64,000 bases of DNA from Xanthomonas sp. SI (GTDB taxonomy: Bacteria > Pseudomonadota > Gammaproteobacteria > Xanthomonadales > Xanthomonadaceae): positions 372,001 through 436,000 of the forward strand of contig NZ_CP051261.1 of the NCBI RefSeq assembly GCF_014236855.1, in the 5' to 3' direction. The stretch's first letter is position 1. Each line of letters begins with the position of its first letter. A program made the position numbers and the translations under genes. Positions 1 through 8,518 of the stretch are shown here, one piece after another. The notes beneath the pieces are model-generated. The model worked only from the letters and a program-made list of their open reading frames with translations. It had not been told where the DNA came from and did no database searches.

Positions 1-139
1 TGCGGATGCGCAAGCCGTCGCGCTGCAGGCGCTCGGCCCGCGCCGGGCGGACCAGGAAGGTGACGTCGGCGCCGGCCTGGGCCAGGCGTCCGCCGAAGTA
101 GCCGCCGGTCGCGCCGGCGCCGAGGATCAGGATGCGCAT
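1..139 (-). CDS. Ketopantoate reductase-like protein, N-terminal part
   Basis: The window edge cuts this leftward gene, leaving 46 codons from an ATG at 139. The visible protein begins [17 protein letters not shown], a Rossmann fold start with the GxGxxG nucleotide-binding loop at residues 7-12, followed by [16 protein letters not shown]. This is the pattern of the PanE/ApbA family, which reduces 2-dehydropantoate to pantoate with NADPH in coenzyme A synthesis. Many bacteria carry paralogues of PanE with other substrates, and only the cofactor domain is visible, so the true substrate is open. The gene lies in the same direction as the tad locus but starts 32 bases beyond its last gene. Confidence 0.85.
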   Translation of the reverse strand, partial: MRILILGAGATGGYFGGRLAQAGADVTFLVRPARAERLQRDGLRIR

Positions 140-170
140 GCGCCGATGGTAGCAGCGACGCCGGCCTGGT

Positions 171-824
171 TCAGCGCGGCGGGTCGCGCGTCTGCGGCGT
201 GCGCAAGCCGTCCGGAGGCGCGAAGGCCTCGGCGGGCACGGGCTCGTAGCTGACCGCGTCCACGCGCAGGCTGCGTTCGTCGCGGCGGGTGCCGATACGG
301 CCGCGATAGCCGAGCAGCAGGCCGCTGCTGTCCAGCCAGAGCGTGCCGCTGGTGGTGCCGTCGGGCCCTTGCGTGGCGGATTGATAACGCCAGCCGGCGG
401 CGAGGCGGCCGGCGATGAATTCGCCGGGGACCGGCGCGCAGCGTCCGCCGATCCGTGCGCAGGGATCCTTGGGGTCGTACCAGTAAGGCCCACTGGCGTC
501 GGCGACCGGAAGCCGGTAGTCGCCGGAACGGCTGATCAGCCACGCGCGGCCGCGGGTACCGGGATTGACCAGATAGGCATCGGGCGCATGCGCGCCGACG
601 AAATCGACACGGATCGACTCGCCGCGCAGGCGCACCTCAATCTGTACCGACTCGCCGGCCTGTTTCGGACCCAGCGGACCGAACCCGTACGCGCGTGCCT
701 GCAGCCTGGCCTGGGGCGGTGCTGGTTCACCCGCTGCCGCCGCATCGATGGATTGCGCCCTGGACGGCGCAGCGATGCACAGCGCGCATGCCAGTAGCGC
801 CGTAGCCAGCCGCTCAGCGCGCAA
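171..824 (-). CDS. Secreted protein at the end of the tad operon
   Basis: I do not recognise a family. The 217-residue protein begins with a hydrophobic signal peptide ending near SRAQS (about residue 24) and is then soluble, with an Ala/Pro-rich linker and a predicted beta-rich body containing two cysteines close together (CARIGGRC). The start is inferred to be TTG at 824, because no in-frame ATG or GTG fits; it overlaps the TadE stop by 11 bases, so translation is probably coupled. Being last in the leftward tad operon suggests an envelope role in Flp pilus assembly or function, but this is inference from position only. Confidence 0.7.
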   Translation of the reverse strand: MRAERLATALLACALCIAAPSRAQSIDAAAAGEPAPPQARLQARAYGFGPLGPKQAGESVQIEVRLRGESIRVDFVGAHAPDAYLVNPGTRGRAWLISRSGDYRLPVADASGPYWYDPKDPCARIGGRCAPVPGEFIAGRLAAGWRYQSATQGPDGTTSGTLWLDSSGLLLGYRGRIGTRRDERSLRVDAVSYEPVPAEAFAPPDGLRTPQTRDPPR

Positions 825-1494
825 GGTTGCCGCTGTCGTAGATGGGTGACTGCATGCGTACCACCGCGTAGGACTCGATCGGCAGGCGGCGATGGCCGCT
901 GATGGGTTCTTCGATCAGCATCGATACTGGGCGATAGCTCTCGCCGCCGCTGACCAGGTCCGACAGTCCGACGATGACACGATCGACGAACGGCACGATC
1001 AGCGGCATGTTGTAGGTGACTTTGATCTTGAGGATGTTGGCATCCTGCACGTTGACCTGGCTGCCGCCGATATTGGCGTTGCGGAATGCCAGGCTATCGT
1101 TGGGCAATGCGTAGCGGCCGTCGTACTGGCGCTCGCGGAATTCGTTGAAGGCCGCGCGCGTCGGCGAAATCACTTCGATCTTCGAGAAGATCAGCACCTC
1201 GGTCAGCCTTATCTTCTGCTTGGTGATCAGCGCGTTGGCGATGTCCGGCGACTGCACGAACAGCGGCGTCAGGCCGCCGGCAAGCGCATCCTGCATATCA
1301 CCCTTCTTCACCCCGCTCACCGCGCCGGCCCGTGCGGCCTGGAAGGTGGCGTAGTCCAGCACGGTCTTGGCGCGGTAGATCAGGATGAACTGGAAGATCA
1401 CCAGGACCAGGAACAGAAAGGTGGGCACCACCACGCAAAATTCGACCAGGGACTGGCCGCGTTGGCGGCGCGGCGCATGGCGCAGCGCGTTCAT
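814..1494 (-). CDS. tadE: TadE-like pseudopilin
   Basis: A 226-residue membrane-anchored protein of the TadE family, minor pilin-like components needed for Flp pilus assembly. The N-terminus has a short basic leader followed by RGQSLVEFCVVVPTFLFLVL: the glycine-x-x-x-x-Glu-Phe type processing site of class III prepilins and one transmembrane helix, then a periplasmic domain. The ATG at 1494 is chosen because it overlaps the stop of the DUF192 gene by 4 bases (ATGA) and places the leader directly before the helix. It follows TadC and the DUF192 gene and precedes an unknown secreted protein in one operon. Processing would require a TadV-type prepilin peptidase, which is not encoded here. Confidence 0.82.
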   Translation of the reverse strand: MNALRHAPRRQRGQSLVEFCVVVPTFLFLVLVIFQFILIYRAKTVLDYATFQAARAGAVSGVKKGDMQDALAGGLTPLFVQSPDIANALITKQKIRLTEVLIFSKIEVISPTRAAFNEFRERQYDGRYALPNDSLAFRNANIGGSQVNVQDANILKIKVTYNMPLIVPFVDRVIVGLSDLVSGGESYRPVSMLIEEPISGHRRLPIESYAVVRMQSPIYDSGNLAR

Positions 1495-1886
1495 TGGCTT
1501 TCTCCTGCAAGCGCGGCCTGGCGGGCCGCAGGGGAGGGTTCCGCCGGCCACCAGGCCAGGCGCTCGCCGCGGATCGGCTGCAGCGCCTGCAGACTGTCCG
1601 CTGCCAGTTCCAGTGTGGTGTGGGCGCGCAGGCAGGCGGCACCGCGCCACGGCCGCACGCGATCGCGCCATTCCAGCACATGGCCGTCGCGGTCGAAGAA
1701 CAGCAGGTCCAGCGGATAGCTCATCGCGAAGGTATGCACACTTTTGCAGGGCTCGATCAACAGGCCTTGCCCGGGCTGCAGTGGCGTGCGCCCGAGCAGG
1801 CCGCGCAAGCGCAGCCACCAGGTGTCGGCCCGCCACACGCTGTGCAGCAGTATGTCGCCATCGCGGCGCAGCGTGCCGCACCTCAT
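1491..1886 (-). CDS. DUF192 family protein inside the tad operon
   Basis: A 131-residue protein of the DUF192 family, whose molecular role is unknown. The family signature is visible: a conserved RLRGLLGR segment (about residues 26-33), then a GLLIEPCKSVHTFAM stretch with a His, and a later LDLLFFDRDGHVLEW strand pair. Members are usually secreted, but no signal peptide is obvious here, so this copy may act in the cytoplasm. It overlaps tadC upstream and tadE downstream by 4 bases each (ATGA joints), so it is firmly integrated in the tad transcript rather than a chance neighbour. A role in pilus assembly or its control is inferred from that placement. Confidence 0.82.
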   Translation of the reverse strand: MRCGTLRRDGDILLHSVWRADTWWLRLRGLLGRTPLQPGQGLLIEPCKSVHTFAMSYPLDLLFFDRDGHVLEWRDRVRPWRGAACLRAHTTLELAADSLQALQPIRGERLAWWPAEPSPAARQAALAGESQ

Positions 1887-2773
1887 AGGATTCCCTGCTG
1901 TTTCATCTGCAGGTAGATGAAGTAGGCAAGCACCACGAAGATCAGCGGGAAGAAGAACAGCACCAGCGGCAGCATCATCTTCACCGGCGCTTCCAATGCC
2001 AGCTTCTCGGCGCGCAGGAAGCGTTCCTCACGGCGCTGCATGGCCTGCGAGCGCAGCGTTTCGCTGAGGCTGGCGCCGACCCGGTCGGCCTGAATCAAGG
2101 CGCTAGTGAAATTGGAGATCTGCGAGATGTCCATGCGGTCGGCCATACGCCGCAGCGCCTCGGCGCGCGGCAAGCCCGCGCGCAGGTCGCGCAGCATCCG
2201 TGAAAACTCCTGCGACAGCGGTCCGGGCGGACCCTTCTGCACCGATTGCTCGATCGCGCCGGTGATGTTCAGGCCGGCTTCGACCGCCATAGTGATGAAG
2301 TCCAGGAACGTCGGCAGGTCGCGTACGACGTGCTTGCTACGCTGCTTGCGACGTTCGCCCAGCCACAGCGTCGGATACATCCAGCCCAGTGGAATGCCGA
2401 ACAGCAGGCACATCGACAGCGCGCCCATGCTGAACTTGCCTAGCAGCATCACGATGACGGCGAATACCACGCTGACTACGCAGGCAGCGACGATGCGCGT
2501 GCCGTACAGCTCTTCCGGAGTCAATACGAAGTCCTGCCCGGCCGACTGCAGGCTGCGGTGCGCGCGTTCCAACTGCGCAGATTTGAGCCGCGGACCGACC
2601 AGATGGGTGGCGGCGGTCACCAATGGCCACAGCAGGCGCAGTGCCGAGGGCAGCGGATCCTGGTAGTTGCGATCGTCCTGCGGCACCGCCTGCAGCAGCC
2701 CGCGCAACGCGAACATCACCAGCCCGACTGCAGCCAGCGCCAACAGGGCGACCAGAGCGAGCATCCAGTTCAT
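1883..2773 (-). CDS. tadC: TadC, Flp pilus inner-membrane platform protein
   Basis: A 296-residue T2SSF/GspF-type integral membrane protein that pairs with TadB to form the inner-membrane platform of the Flp pilus machine. It shows an N-terminal helix (MNWMLALVALLALAAVG), a central pair of helices around residues 95-140, a cytoplasmic T2SSF domain with the typical LPTFLDFITMAVEAGLNI segment, and a C-terminal helix ending FFFPLIFVVLAYFIYLQ. The ATG at 2773 overlaps the tadB stop (ATGA); an in-frame upstream extension exists but adds a non-membrane stretch that reads through tadB, so it is rejected. The order tadA-tadB-tadC matches the canonical tad locus. Confidence 0.92.
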   Translation of the reverse strand: MNWMLALVALLALAAVGLVMFALRGLLQAVPQDDRNYQDPLPSALRLLWPLVTAATHLVGPRLKSAQLERAHRSLQSAGQDFVLTPEELYGTRIVAACVVSVVFAVIVMLLGKFSMGALSMCLLFGIPLGWMYPTLWLGERRKQRSKHVVRDLPTFLDFITMAVEAGLNITGAIEQSVQKGPPGPLSQEFSRMLRDLRAGLPRAEALRRMADRMDISQISNFTSALIQADRVGASLSETLRSQAMQRREERFLRAEKLALEAPVKMMLPLVLFFFPLIFVVLAYFIYLQMKQQGIL

Positions 2774-3621
2774 ATGTCGATCGTCATGATCTTGCGGCAC
2801 ATGCGGTAACCCAAGTACTCGAGCACGCACATCAGCGCGATGACGCACCAGCCGAGCAGGGTATGGAACATCGGATTCATGGTTTCCGGGTAGAACAGCA
2901 CCAGGAAGCCGACCAGGCCGGCCGGCAGCATTGCCATCACGATGCCCTGCAATTTTCCCTGGGCGGTCAGCGCCTTGACCTTGCCTTCCATGATCAATTT
3001 GCGGCGCAGGGTCTCGGCCAGGGTCGACAGGCTTTCCGCCAGGTTGCCGCCGACCTCGCGCGAGATGCCTACCGCGGCGACGAACAGCTTGACGTCGGGA
3101 ATCGGGACGCGCGCGGCGAAATTTTCCAGCGCCTCGTCGGTACGCACGCCCATGTGCTGCTCACGCAGGATCAGCGCCAGCTCCTGCGCCAGCGGCGGTT
3201 GACCATCGTGCGCCAGGGCCTCCAGCGCGGGGTTGAAGCCGACACCGGCGCGTAAGCTGCCGGACATCATCAGTAGGCTGTCCGGCAACTGCTGCTGGAT
3301 CTGGTCCAGCCGCCGCTGCTTCAGCCACAGATAGATCTTGCGCGGCGCCACCGCCAGCACGATCACTGCCACCACCGGCAACAGCAGGTTGCCGCTGATC
3401 AGCCACAGTAGCAGCGGGATCAGCGCCAGCATCACGCCGTTGGCCACGAACAGCATCTGCGGATCGACGAACAGGAACATGTCGGCCAGGTTCAGTCGCG
3501 CCGTGTCGACAAAGCGCTCGTGGTAGCGCTGCATGAAACTCGCGCTGGCCCGCACCAGCAGCAAGCCGGAGACGGTGACGCAACTGAACGTGAGCAGGGC
3601 GACCAGCCAGATGTTATCCAT
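2770..3621 (-). CDS. tadB: TadB, Flp pilus inner-membrane platform protein
   Basis: A 283-residue T2SSF-domain membrane protein, partner of TadC. It has an N-terminal helix, a second hydrophobic block near residues 60-90, a cytoplasmic T2SSF domain (LPDSLLMMSGSLRAGVGF, then a long helical stretch with EVGGNLAESLSTLAETLR) and two C-terminal helices. It probably contacts the TadA ATPase and drives pilin extraction from the membrane. The start overlaps the tadA stop by 8 bases and its stop overlaps the tadC ATG, so the three core motor genes are translationally coupled. Length and architecture are normal for the family. Confidence 0.92.
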   Translation of the reverse strand: MDNIWLVALLTFSCVTVSGLLLVRASASFMQRYHERFVDTARLNLADMFLFVDPQMLFVANGVMLALIPLLLWLISGNLLLPVVAVIVLAVAPRKIYLWLKQRRLDQIQQQLPDSLLMMSGSLRAGVGFNPALEALAHDGQPPLAQELALILREQHMGVRTDEALENFAARVPIPDVKLFVAAVGISREVGGNLAESLSTLAETLRRKLIMEGKVKALTAQGKLQGIVMAMLPAGLVGFLVLFYPETMNPMFHTLLGWCVIALMCVLEYLGYRMCRKIMTIDI

Positions 3622-5341
3622 GGCCCTGGCCGCCGTTGCGGAAGATCGACAGGTCCACCGGCACGCCGCGCTCGGCCAACTCCTCGTAGAACTCGGGCAC
3701 CGCGCCGGTGGCGATGAAATCGCCAGTGACCTTGCCGTCGCGCCCGGCGCTGGACCTGGCCTTGAACAGGAACACGTCCTGCAGCTGGATCGTGCCGCTT
3801 TCCACGCCGGTGATCTCGGTGATGTGGCTGACCTTGCGCGAGCCGCAGGGGAAGCGCTTCTGGTGCACGATCAGGTCCACGGCTGAGGAGATCTGTTCGC
3901 GCACCACGGTCATCGGCAGCTCCATGCCGGCCATCATCACCATCACTTCCAGGCGCGACAGCGCCTCGCGTGGATTGTTGGCGTGCGCGGTGGTCAGCGA
4001 ACCCTCGTGGCCGGTGTTCATCGCCTGCAGCATGTCCAGCGCCTCGCCGCCGCGGCACTCGCCCACCACGATGCGGTCGGGGCGCATGCGCAGCGCATTG
4101 CGGACCAGGTCGCGGATCGAGATGTGGCCCTTGCCTTCCATGTTCGGCGGGCGTGCCTCCAGCGCGACCAGGTTGGGCTGCACCAGCTTCAGCTCCGCGG
4201 CATCCTCGATGGTGACGATGCGGTCGGTGTCGGGAATGAAGTTGGACAGGATGTTGAGCAGCGTGGTCTTGCCGGAGCCGGTGCCGCCGGTGACCACGAT
4301 GTTGCGCCGCTCGCGCACCGCCATGATCAGGAACTCCAGCATCGGCGCGTTGAGCGAGCCGAAGTCGATCAGATCCTTGCCTTCCAGCTTGCGCTTGGAA
4401 AACTTGCGGATGCTGATGCTGGGCCCGCGCAGCGCGATCGGCGGAATGATCGCATTGACGCGCGAGCCGTCTTTCAGGCGCGCATCGACCATCGGCGAAC
4501 TCTCGTCGATGCGCCGCCCGAGCGGGGTCACGATGCGTTCGATCGCCGACAGCACGGCGCGGTCGCTGGTGAAGCACACCGGTGACTGCTCGATCCGACC
4601 GGCGCGCTCGATGAAGATCTGGTCGTAGGCATTGACCATGATCTCGGTCACCGTATTGTCCTCGATCAGGTCTTCCAGCGGTCCCAGGCCGATCGCTTCG
4701 TCCAGCACTTCCTTGGCCAGGCGCCGGCGATTGATGGTCTTCGGCAGGTTGGCGAACTCGCGCTCCAGCACGTCGTCGATCAGCGCGATCGTGGCCGTAC
4801 GCAGGGCGTCGTCGCCCATGCTGCGTACGTCCAGGCGGCGCAGATCCATCTGCTTGACCAGCGAGGCGTGGACCTGGGCGCGATAGACCGCGATATCCGG
4901 CGGCAGATCCTGAGGCCGTGCCAGTTGCCGCTGCGCCTGCACGTCGGCCATCGGCTGGTTGGCCGCGGCGGTTGCCGGGTCGGCGAGTGGTGCCGCGGCA
5001 GGTGCGTTGAATGTCGCCGGATCGTGGCGCGGCGGGGCCGCTTCCGGCTCGTCACCGACCACCTGCAGACGGTAGTCACCGATCTGTACCAAGTCGCGGC
5101 TGCTCAACGGACCGCGGCTGCCAGATACCTTTTCGCCGTTGACCAGCACCGAGGCGCGCCCGCCGAACGCTTCGATGAAGATGCCCGCGTCCTCGCGCTT
5201 CAGCGCCGCATGTTGCTGAGCGATGCTCCAGCCTTGCAGCACCACCAGATTGCCGTCACCGCGACCGATGCCGCATTCGCGATGCAGGCAGCGCACATGG
5301 CGCTGGTCCCGGTTCGGCGTATCGATGAGGATATTGAACAT
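3614..5341 (-). CDS. tadA: TadA secretion ATPase with N-terminal FHA domain
   Basis: A 575-residue fusion. Residues about 1-100 form a forkhead-associated (FHA) phosphothreonine-binding domain with the expected GR, S..H and N core (GIGRGDGN, WSIAQQHA, VLVNGEKV). After an Ala/Pro linker, residues about 160-550 are a CpaF/TadA-type hexameric ATPase of the type II/IV secretion superfamily, with a Walker A GGTGSGKTT (Lys358), an Asp box (RIVTIEDAAELKL), a Walker B-like RPDRIVVGECRGGE and a His box (GSLTTAHANNP). It powers Flp pilus assembly at the inner membrane. The ATG at 5341 begins the FHA domain; longer in-frame readings run through rcpA and are not real. The FHA part suggests control by threonine phosphorylation, possibly replacing TadZ, which is missing here. 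Confidence 0.94.
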   Translation of the reverse strand: MFNILIDTPNRDQRHVRCLHRECGIGRGDGNLVVLQGWSIAQQHAALKREDAGIFIEAFGGRASVLVNGEKVSGSRGPLSSRDLVQIGDYRLQVVGDEPEAAPPRHDPATFNAPAAAPLADPATAAANQPMADVQAQRQLARPQDLPPDIAVYRAQVHASLVKQMDLRRLDVRSMGDDALRTATIALIDDVLEREFANLPKTINRRRLAKEVLDEAIGLGPLEDLIEDNTVTEIMVNAYDQIFIERAGRIEQSPVCFTSDRAVLSAIERIVTPLGRRIDESSPMVDARLKDGSRVNAIIPPIALRGPSISIRKFSKRKLEGKDLIDFGSLNAPMLEFLIMAVRERRNIVVTGGTGSGKTTLLNILSNFIPDTDRIVTIEDAAELKLVQPNLVALEARPPNMEGKGHISIRDLVRNALRMRPDRIVVGECRGGEALDMLQAMNTGHEGSLTTAHANNPREALSRLEVMVMMAGMELPMTVVREQISSAVDLIVHQKRFPCGSRKVSHITEITGVESGTIQLQDVFLFKARSSAGRDGKVTGDFIATGAVPEFYEELAERGVPVDLSIFRNGGQGHG

Positions 5342-5376
5342 GGCGTCGTATCTACGGAGAGCGGGGGAAAGGCGAA

Positions 5377-6867
5377 CTACTGGACGTATTCCTTGCTGCG
5401 TTTGGGCATGGTTTCCTGGCCACGCTCCTGGATCTTGCGCGCGCGTTCCAGACCGTCGAGATTTTCCTGCGAATCGGGGGTGATGATGCGCGGGGTCACG
5501 AACATCACCAGCTCGGTGCGATTGCCGCGAAAGCCGTCGGAGCGGAACAGCTTGCCCAGGATCGGGATCTCGCCCAGCAGCGGGAACTTCTTCGCGTCCT
5601 GCTGCGCGCTGGAATCGATCAGGCCGGAGATGACGATGGTTTCGCCCGCCCGCACGTTCAACTCGGACTCGGTTCGCCGAGTGGTGAAGCCGGGCACGCC
5701 CTGTACGGTGACGGTCGGGTCGATGCGGCTCACCTCGGCCAGCAGACGCGTGGAGATTTCCTGGTTGCCGTTGACCAGCGGCTCGATATCGAGCTTGATG
5801 CCGTACTCCTTGAAATCCACGGTGACCTGGCCGAAGCCCTGCGGGATCGGAATCGGCACCTCGCCGCCGACCAGGAACTTGGCCTGGCCGCCGCTGCGCG
5901 CGCTCAGTTGCGGCGAAGCCAGCAGGAATGCCTTGCCCTTGTTCATCAGCAGATTGATCGCCGAGCCGATCTGGGTGGCGATGCCGAAGAAGGCCTGGGT
6001 GCCGGGCACGCGATTGGGCAGGACCACGCCGGCAGCCGGGCTGCCTTGCGGGTTGATCCGGTAGTAGTCGTTGGTGGTGAAGTCCTTCAGCAGCCCGCCC
6101 ACCGGCCCCTGGATCACGTTGTCCCACTGGATGCCGAGCTCTTCCAGCGCATTGCTGTCGAACTCCATGATCTTGACGTCCATCAGCACCATCGGACGCA
6201 TCCCGACCGGATCGGCGGAGGTGAAGTCGAGCAGGCTCGGATACAGCTTCTGCAGCGCCTCGATACGCTTGGCCACGCCGGGGTTGATGTCCTGGCCGGT
6301 GATCACCACGCGGTCGGCCACCGCATGCACGCCCAGGTTGGGCACGTCGGCGAGCAGGGTGCGCACCGTCTCCACCGTCGCCGGCGCGTTGCCTTCCATC
6401 ACTTCCACCGGCACATCGATCTGGCGCCCGTCCTGCAGCCACAGGTGCACGCTGGTCGCGCCCGGCTTCTGGCCGATGATGACCAGTTCGCGCTTGCCGA
6501 TATTGGTCACCTGGACCAACTCGCCGTTGCCGACGGCCACGCGCTTGAGCGCCTGCGGCAGGCTGTGCACGGCGGCCTGGCCGGCATAGATGCGTGCGCG
6601 CTCGGGTAATGGCGTGACCACCGCGCTGCCGGCGGCGCGGCGATACGCGGGATCCGGAACCGGTGCCGGAAAGCCGCTGCTGCCCATCGGCACCGGTGCC
6701 TGGTTGCCGGTGGTCGGCTTCGGGGCTTGGGTCCTGGATTCGGGCGCGATCTGGACCGGCACCGGAACCAGTCCGGTCTGCTGCTGTGCCTGCGCATTGC
6801 CGGTCACGGTCATGGTCGCCGCGGCGAGCATGGGAAGGAACGAAACACTCCATGTAGTCCTGCGCAT
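5377..6867 (-). CDS. rcpA: RcpA/CpaC, Flp pilus outer-membrane secretin
   Basis: A 496-residue secreted secretin that forms the outer-membrane channel of the Flp pilus. A signal peptide (cleavage near AQAQQ, about residue 26) is followed by a Pro-rich region, a pilus-formation N-terminal domain (residues about 85-155, ending in the conserved KRELVIIGQKPGATSVHLW), a BON-like segment (VHAVADRVVITGQD) and a C-terminal secretin domain (about 290-470) with GGEVPIPIPQGFG, the VPGF loop and the end motif LGEIPILGKLFRS. It starts 3 bases after the cpaB stop and is followed by tadA after 35 bases. The family name is CpaC in Caulobacter and RcpA in Aggregatibacter. Confidence 0.93.
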   Translation of the reverse strand: MRRTTWSVSFLPMLAAATMTVTGNAQAQQQTGLVPVPVQIAPESRTQAPKPTTGNQAPVPMGSSGFPAPVPDPAYRRAAGSAVVTPLPERARIYAGQAAVHSLPQALKRVAVGNGELVQVTNIGKRELVIIGQKPGATSVHLWLQDGRQIDVPVEVMEGNAPATVETVRTLLADVPNLGVHAVADRVVITGQDINPGVAKRIEALQKLYPSLLDFTSADPVGMRPMVLMDVKIMEFDSNALEELGIQWDNVIQGPVGGLLKDFTTNDYYRINPQGSPAAGVVLPNRVPGTQAFFGIATQIGSAINLLMNKGKAFLLASPQLSARSGGQAKFLVGGEVPIPIPQGFGQVTVDFKEYGIKLDIEPLVNGNQEISTRLLAEVSRIDPTVTVQGVPGFTTRRTESELNVRAGETIVISGLIDSSAQQDAKKFPLLGEIPILGKLFRSDGFRGNRTELVMFVTPRIITPDSQENLDGLERARKIQERGQETMPKRSKEYVQ

Positions 6868-6870
6868 GCG

Positions 6871-7653
6871 TCAGCCCTTGCCTCCGATGATGAATTCAAC
6901 GCCACTGCCGTTGCCGCCCGCCTTGGCGGTGCCGAGCAGTTCCTTTTGGGTCAGGCCATTGAGCCCGAACGGATTGCGGTCTTCGACCTGGCGCAACATG
7001 ACCCGCATCGCCCCGGCCTTGGCCGCCACGGTCAGCCGCTCGGCCTGCTGCGGGTTCAGTTCCAGGGTGATGTTGGAAAACCCTTGCTGGTCTTCCTGCA
7101 CCGGCGTATCGCCTACGCGATTGCCGGTGGCCAGCACGTTGATGTTCTCCAGCAGCGGGATGACGCGCGACCCCGTGTTTTCCTGCTCCACGGTCAGCAG
7201 AATGTCGACATGGTCGCCGGGGGCGATCATCCCCGAGATCGAATTGGTCTCGTCCACCGGCAAGGTATAGCCGACGTTGCCCGGCTTGATCACCCGCGAG
7301 AACTGGTCGTACAGCGGCACCAGCGCGCTGGCACCCAGCGGCGCGCCCTGGCGCACCGGTGCGCGCAGGACGCGTCCGCTGAATTGGTCCACGTTTTCCG
7401 GGGTCACCGCATCCGCTGGCTGCAGGTCGGCCGGGACCTCGCGCACCGCCAGATCCGATGTGGTGACCACCGTACCCGGTTCCATGTCGGACTTGGGTAC
7501 CGCCACCGTCACCGTTTCGCCGACCTTGGCGGTGCGTGCGGCGACCGCGCCCTGCACATAGCGCACCGCGACGAATGCTGCCAGCACGCCCAGGCCCAAC
7601 GCGACCACGATGAACAGCAGATTGCGGTTCGGCTTGAACCCGGCCGCTTTCAT
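6871..7653 (-). CDS. cpaB: CpaB/RcpC, periplasmic Flp pilus assembly protein
   Basis: A 260-residue bitopic membrane protein of the CpaB/RcpC family, a periplasmic partner of the secretin that is thought to modify or gate the Flp pilus channel. One N-terminal helix (NLLFIVVALGLGVLAAFVAV) is followed by an SAF/beta-clip domain (residues about 45-110, VTVAVPKSDMEPGTVVTTSDL) and the RcpC domain (GDHVDILLTVEQ). The ATG at 7653 is preferred because it overlaps the stop of the mini-pilin gene (ATGA); a GTG two codons upstream is also possible. The C-terminus is Gly-rich and low in complexity. Confidence 0.9.
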   Translation of the reverse strand: MKAAGFKPNRNLLFIVVALGLGVLAAFVAVRYVQGAVAARTAKVGETVTVAVPKSDMEPGTVVTTSDLAVREVPADLQPADAVTPENVDQFSGRVLRAPVRQGAPLGASALVPLYDQFSRVIKPGNVGYTLPVDETNSISGMIAPGDHVDILLTVEQENTGSRVIPLLENINVLATGNRVGDTPVQEDQQGFSNITLELNPQQAERLTVAAKAGAMRVMLRQVEDRNPFGLNGLTQKELLGTAKAGGNGSGVEFIIGGKG

Positions 7654-7850
7654 AGCCACCCCAGCGACAGCGCGTAGGTGAAGCTGGAATAGGCCTTGCG
7701 CAGCGACTCGACCAGTTCCAGGACGATATTGGGCTGGGCCACCAACACGGTCACCGCCAGCAGCGTGACGATGCTGTACTCGATCAGGGCCGCACCGCGT
7801 TGGCGCTGGACGGACGACAGGGAAACAGGTCTCAAGGCGTTCATCCTCAT
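7650..7850 (-). CDS. Small Flp/TadF-like prepilin
   Basis: A 66-residue protein that looks like a type IVb (Flp-class) prepilin or minor pilin. It has a basic leader of about 18 residues ending RQRG, then AALIEYSIVTLLAVTVLV: glycine at the cleavage site with Glu at +5 and Tyr at +6, the class III prepilin pattern, followed by one hydrophobic helix and a short tail. It is coupled at both ends: its ATG overlaps the upstream secreted-protein stop and its stop overlaps the cpaB ATG. It is a different sequence from the main flp pilin at 11797-12069, so the locus encodes two Flp-class peptides. It may be a minor pilin; no function is proven. Confidence 0.68.
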   Translation of the reverse strand: MRMNALRPVSLSSVQRQRGAALIEYSIVTLLAVTVLVAQPNIVLELVESLRKAYSSFTYALSLGWL

Positions 7851-8518
7851 TGCTGGAGCTGGTTGACCACGATGGAAGTTCCCTTCTCGCGGCGGTTGAA
7901 GGTGAGGGTCATCTGCTGCTTGCCCTTGCTGTAGCTGCTGACGCAGCTGTTGGAAATCATTGAGCAGGCGGTGGCCGAGGACTGCTGGCTCCAGCCTTCG
8001 GCCGGCAGCCGATTGCGGTAGAACGCATCGCCCTGATACGGCGAGAGCGGGCTTTCCAGGGCCAGCGTGCGCCCGGGGTTGTCCAAGTACTCGATATCGT
8101 TGACCACCGTGGTGCCGGAAGGCTTCAGGAAATCCGCGCCGGGCGCCTTGCGCGGCTTCTCCTTGAGCAGGCGCACGATGCCGACCTGGGCTTCGCTGCC
8201 GGCGCCGGCGCCGGTGATCTCGATGGTGACGTAGTGCTCGCCCTCGGCATGGCCGACGATGGTCTTGCTGCCGACCTCGTTGACCACCACCTGGCCGGGC
8301 CACTGCTTCCAGTAGAAGGCCACCAACTGCTGCGGCGACTCGTTCGCGGTGTAGCGCGAGGAGCGCATGTGCAGACCGTTGTAGATCATGTGCTTGGATA
8401 CCCACTCGCCCTTGGCGCCGTCGGGTTCGGGCACTTCGGGCCAGTCGGCAGCGCACGCCAGCGCCGGCGCCAACAGCGCCAGCGCCAACGATAGGCTGCG
8501 GTCAGCGCGCCTTGGCAT
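7847..8518 (-). CDS. Secreted protein of the tad locus
   Basis: A 223-residue protein with a clear signal peptide (LSLALALLAPALACAADW, cleavage near residue 23) and no further membrane helix, so it should be periplasmic or outer-membrane associated. Two cysteines near the C-terminus (SATACSMISNSC) could form a disulfide. I do not recognise the family. It overlaps the upstream TadE-like gene by 17 bases and the downstream mini-pilin by 4, so it belongs to the tad operon. A pilotin- or channel-associated role would fit a periplasmic protein encoded just before cpaB and the secretin, but that is inference. Confidence 0.76.
   Translation of the reverse strand: MPRRADRSLSLALALLAPALACAADWPEVPEPDGAKGEWVSKHMIYNGLHMRSSRYTANESPQQLVAFYWKQWPGQVVVNEVGSKTIVGHAEGEHYVTIEITGAGAGSEAQVGIVRLLKEKPRKAPGADFLKPSGTTVVNDIEYLDNPGRTLALESPLSPYQGDAFYRNRLPAEGWSQQSSATACSMISNSCVSSYSKGKQQMTLTFNRREKGTSIVVNQLQQ

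Noticed and set aside
5342..6853. A 1079-codon frame that extends tadA upstream through the secretin gene
   Set aside because: The extension has no FHA, ATPase or secretin motif in this frame, and the secretin gene fills the region in another frame. The ATG at 5341 gives the normal FHA-TadA start.
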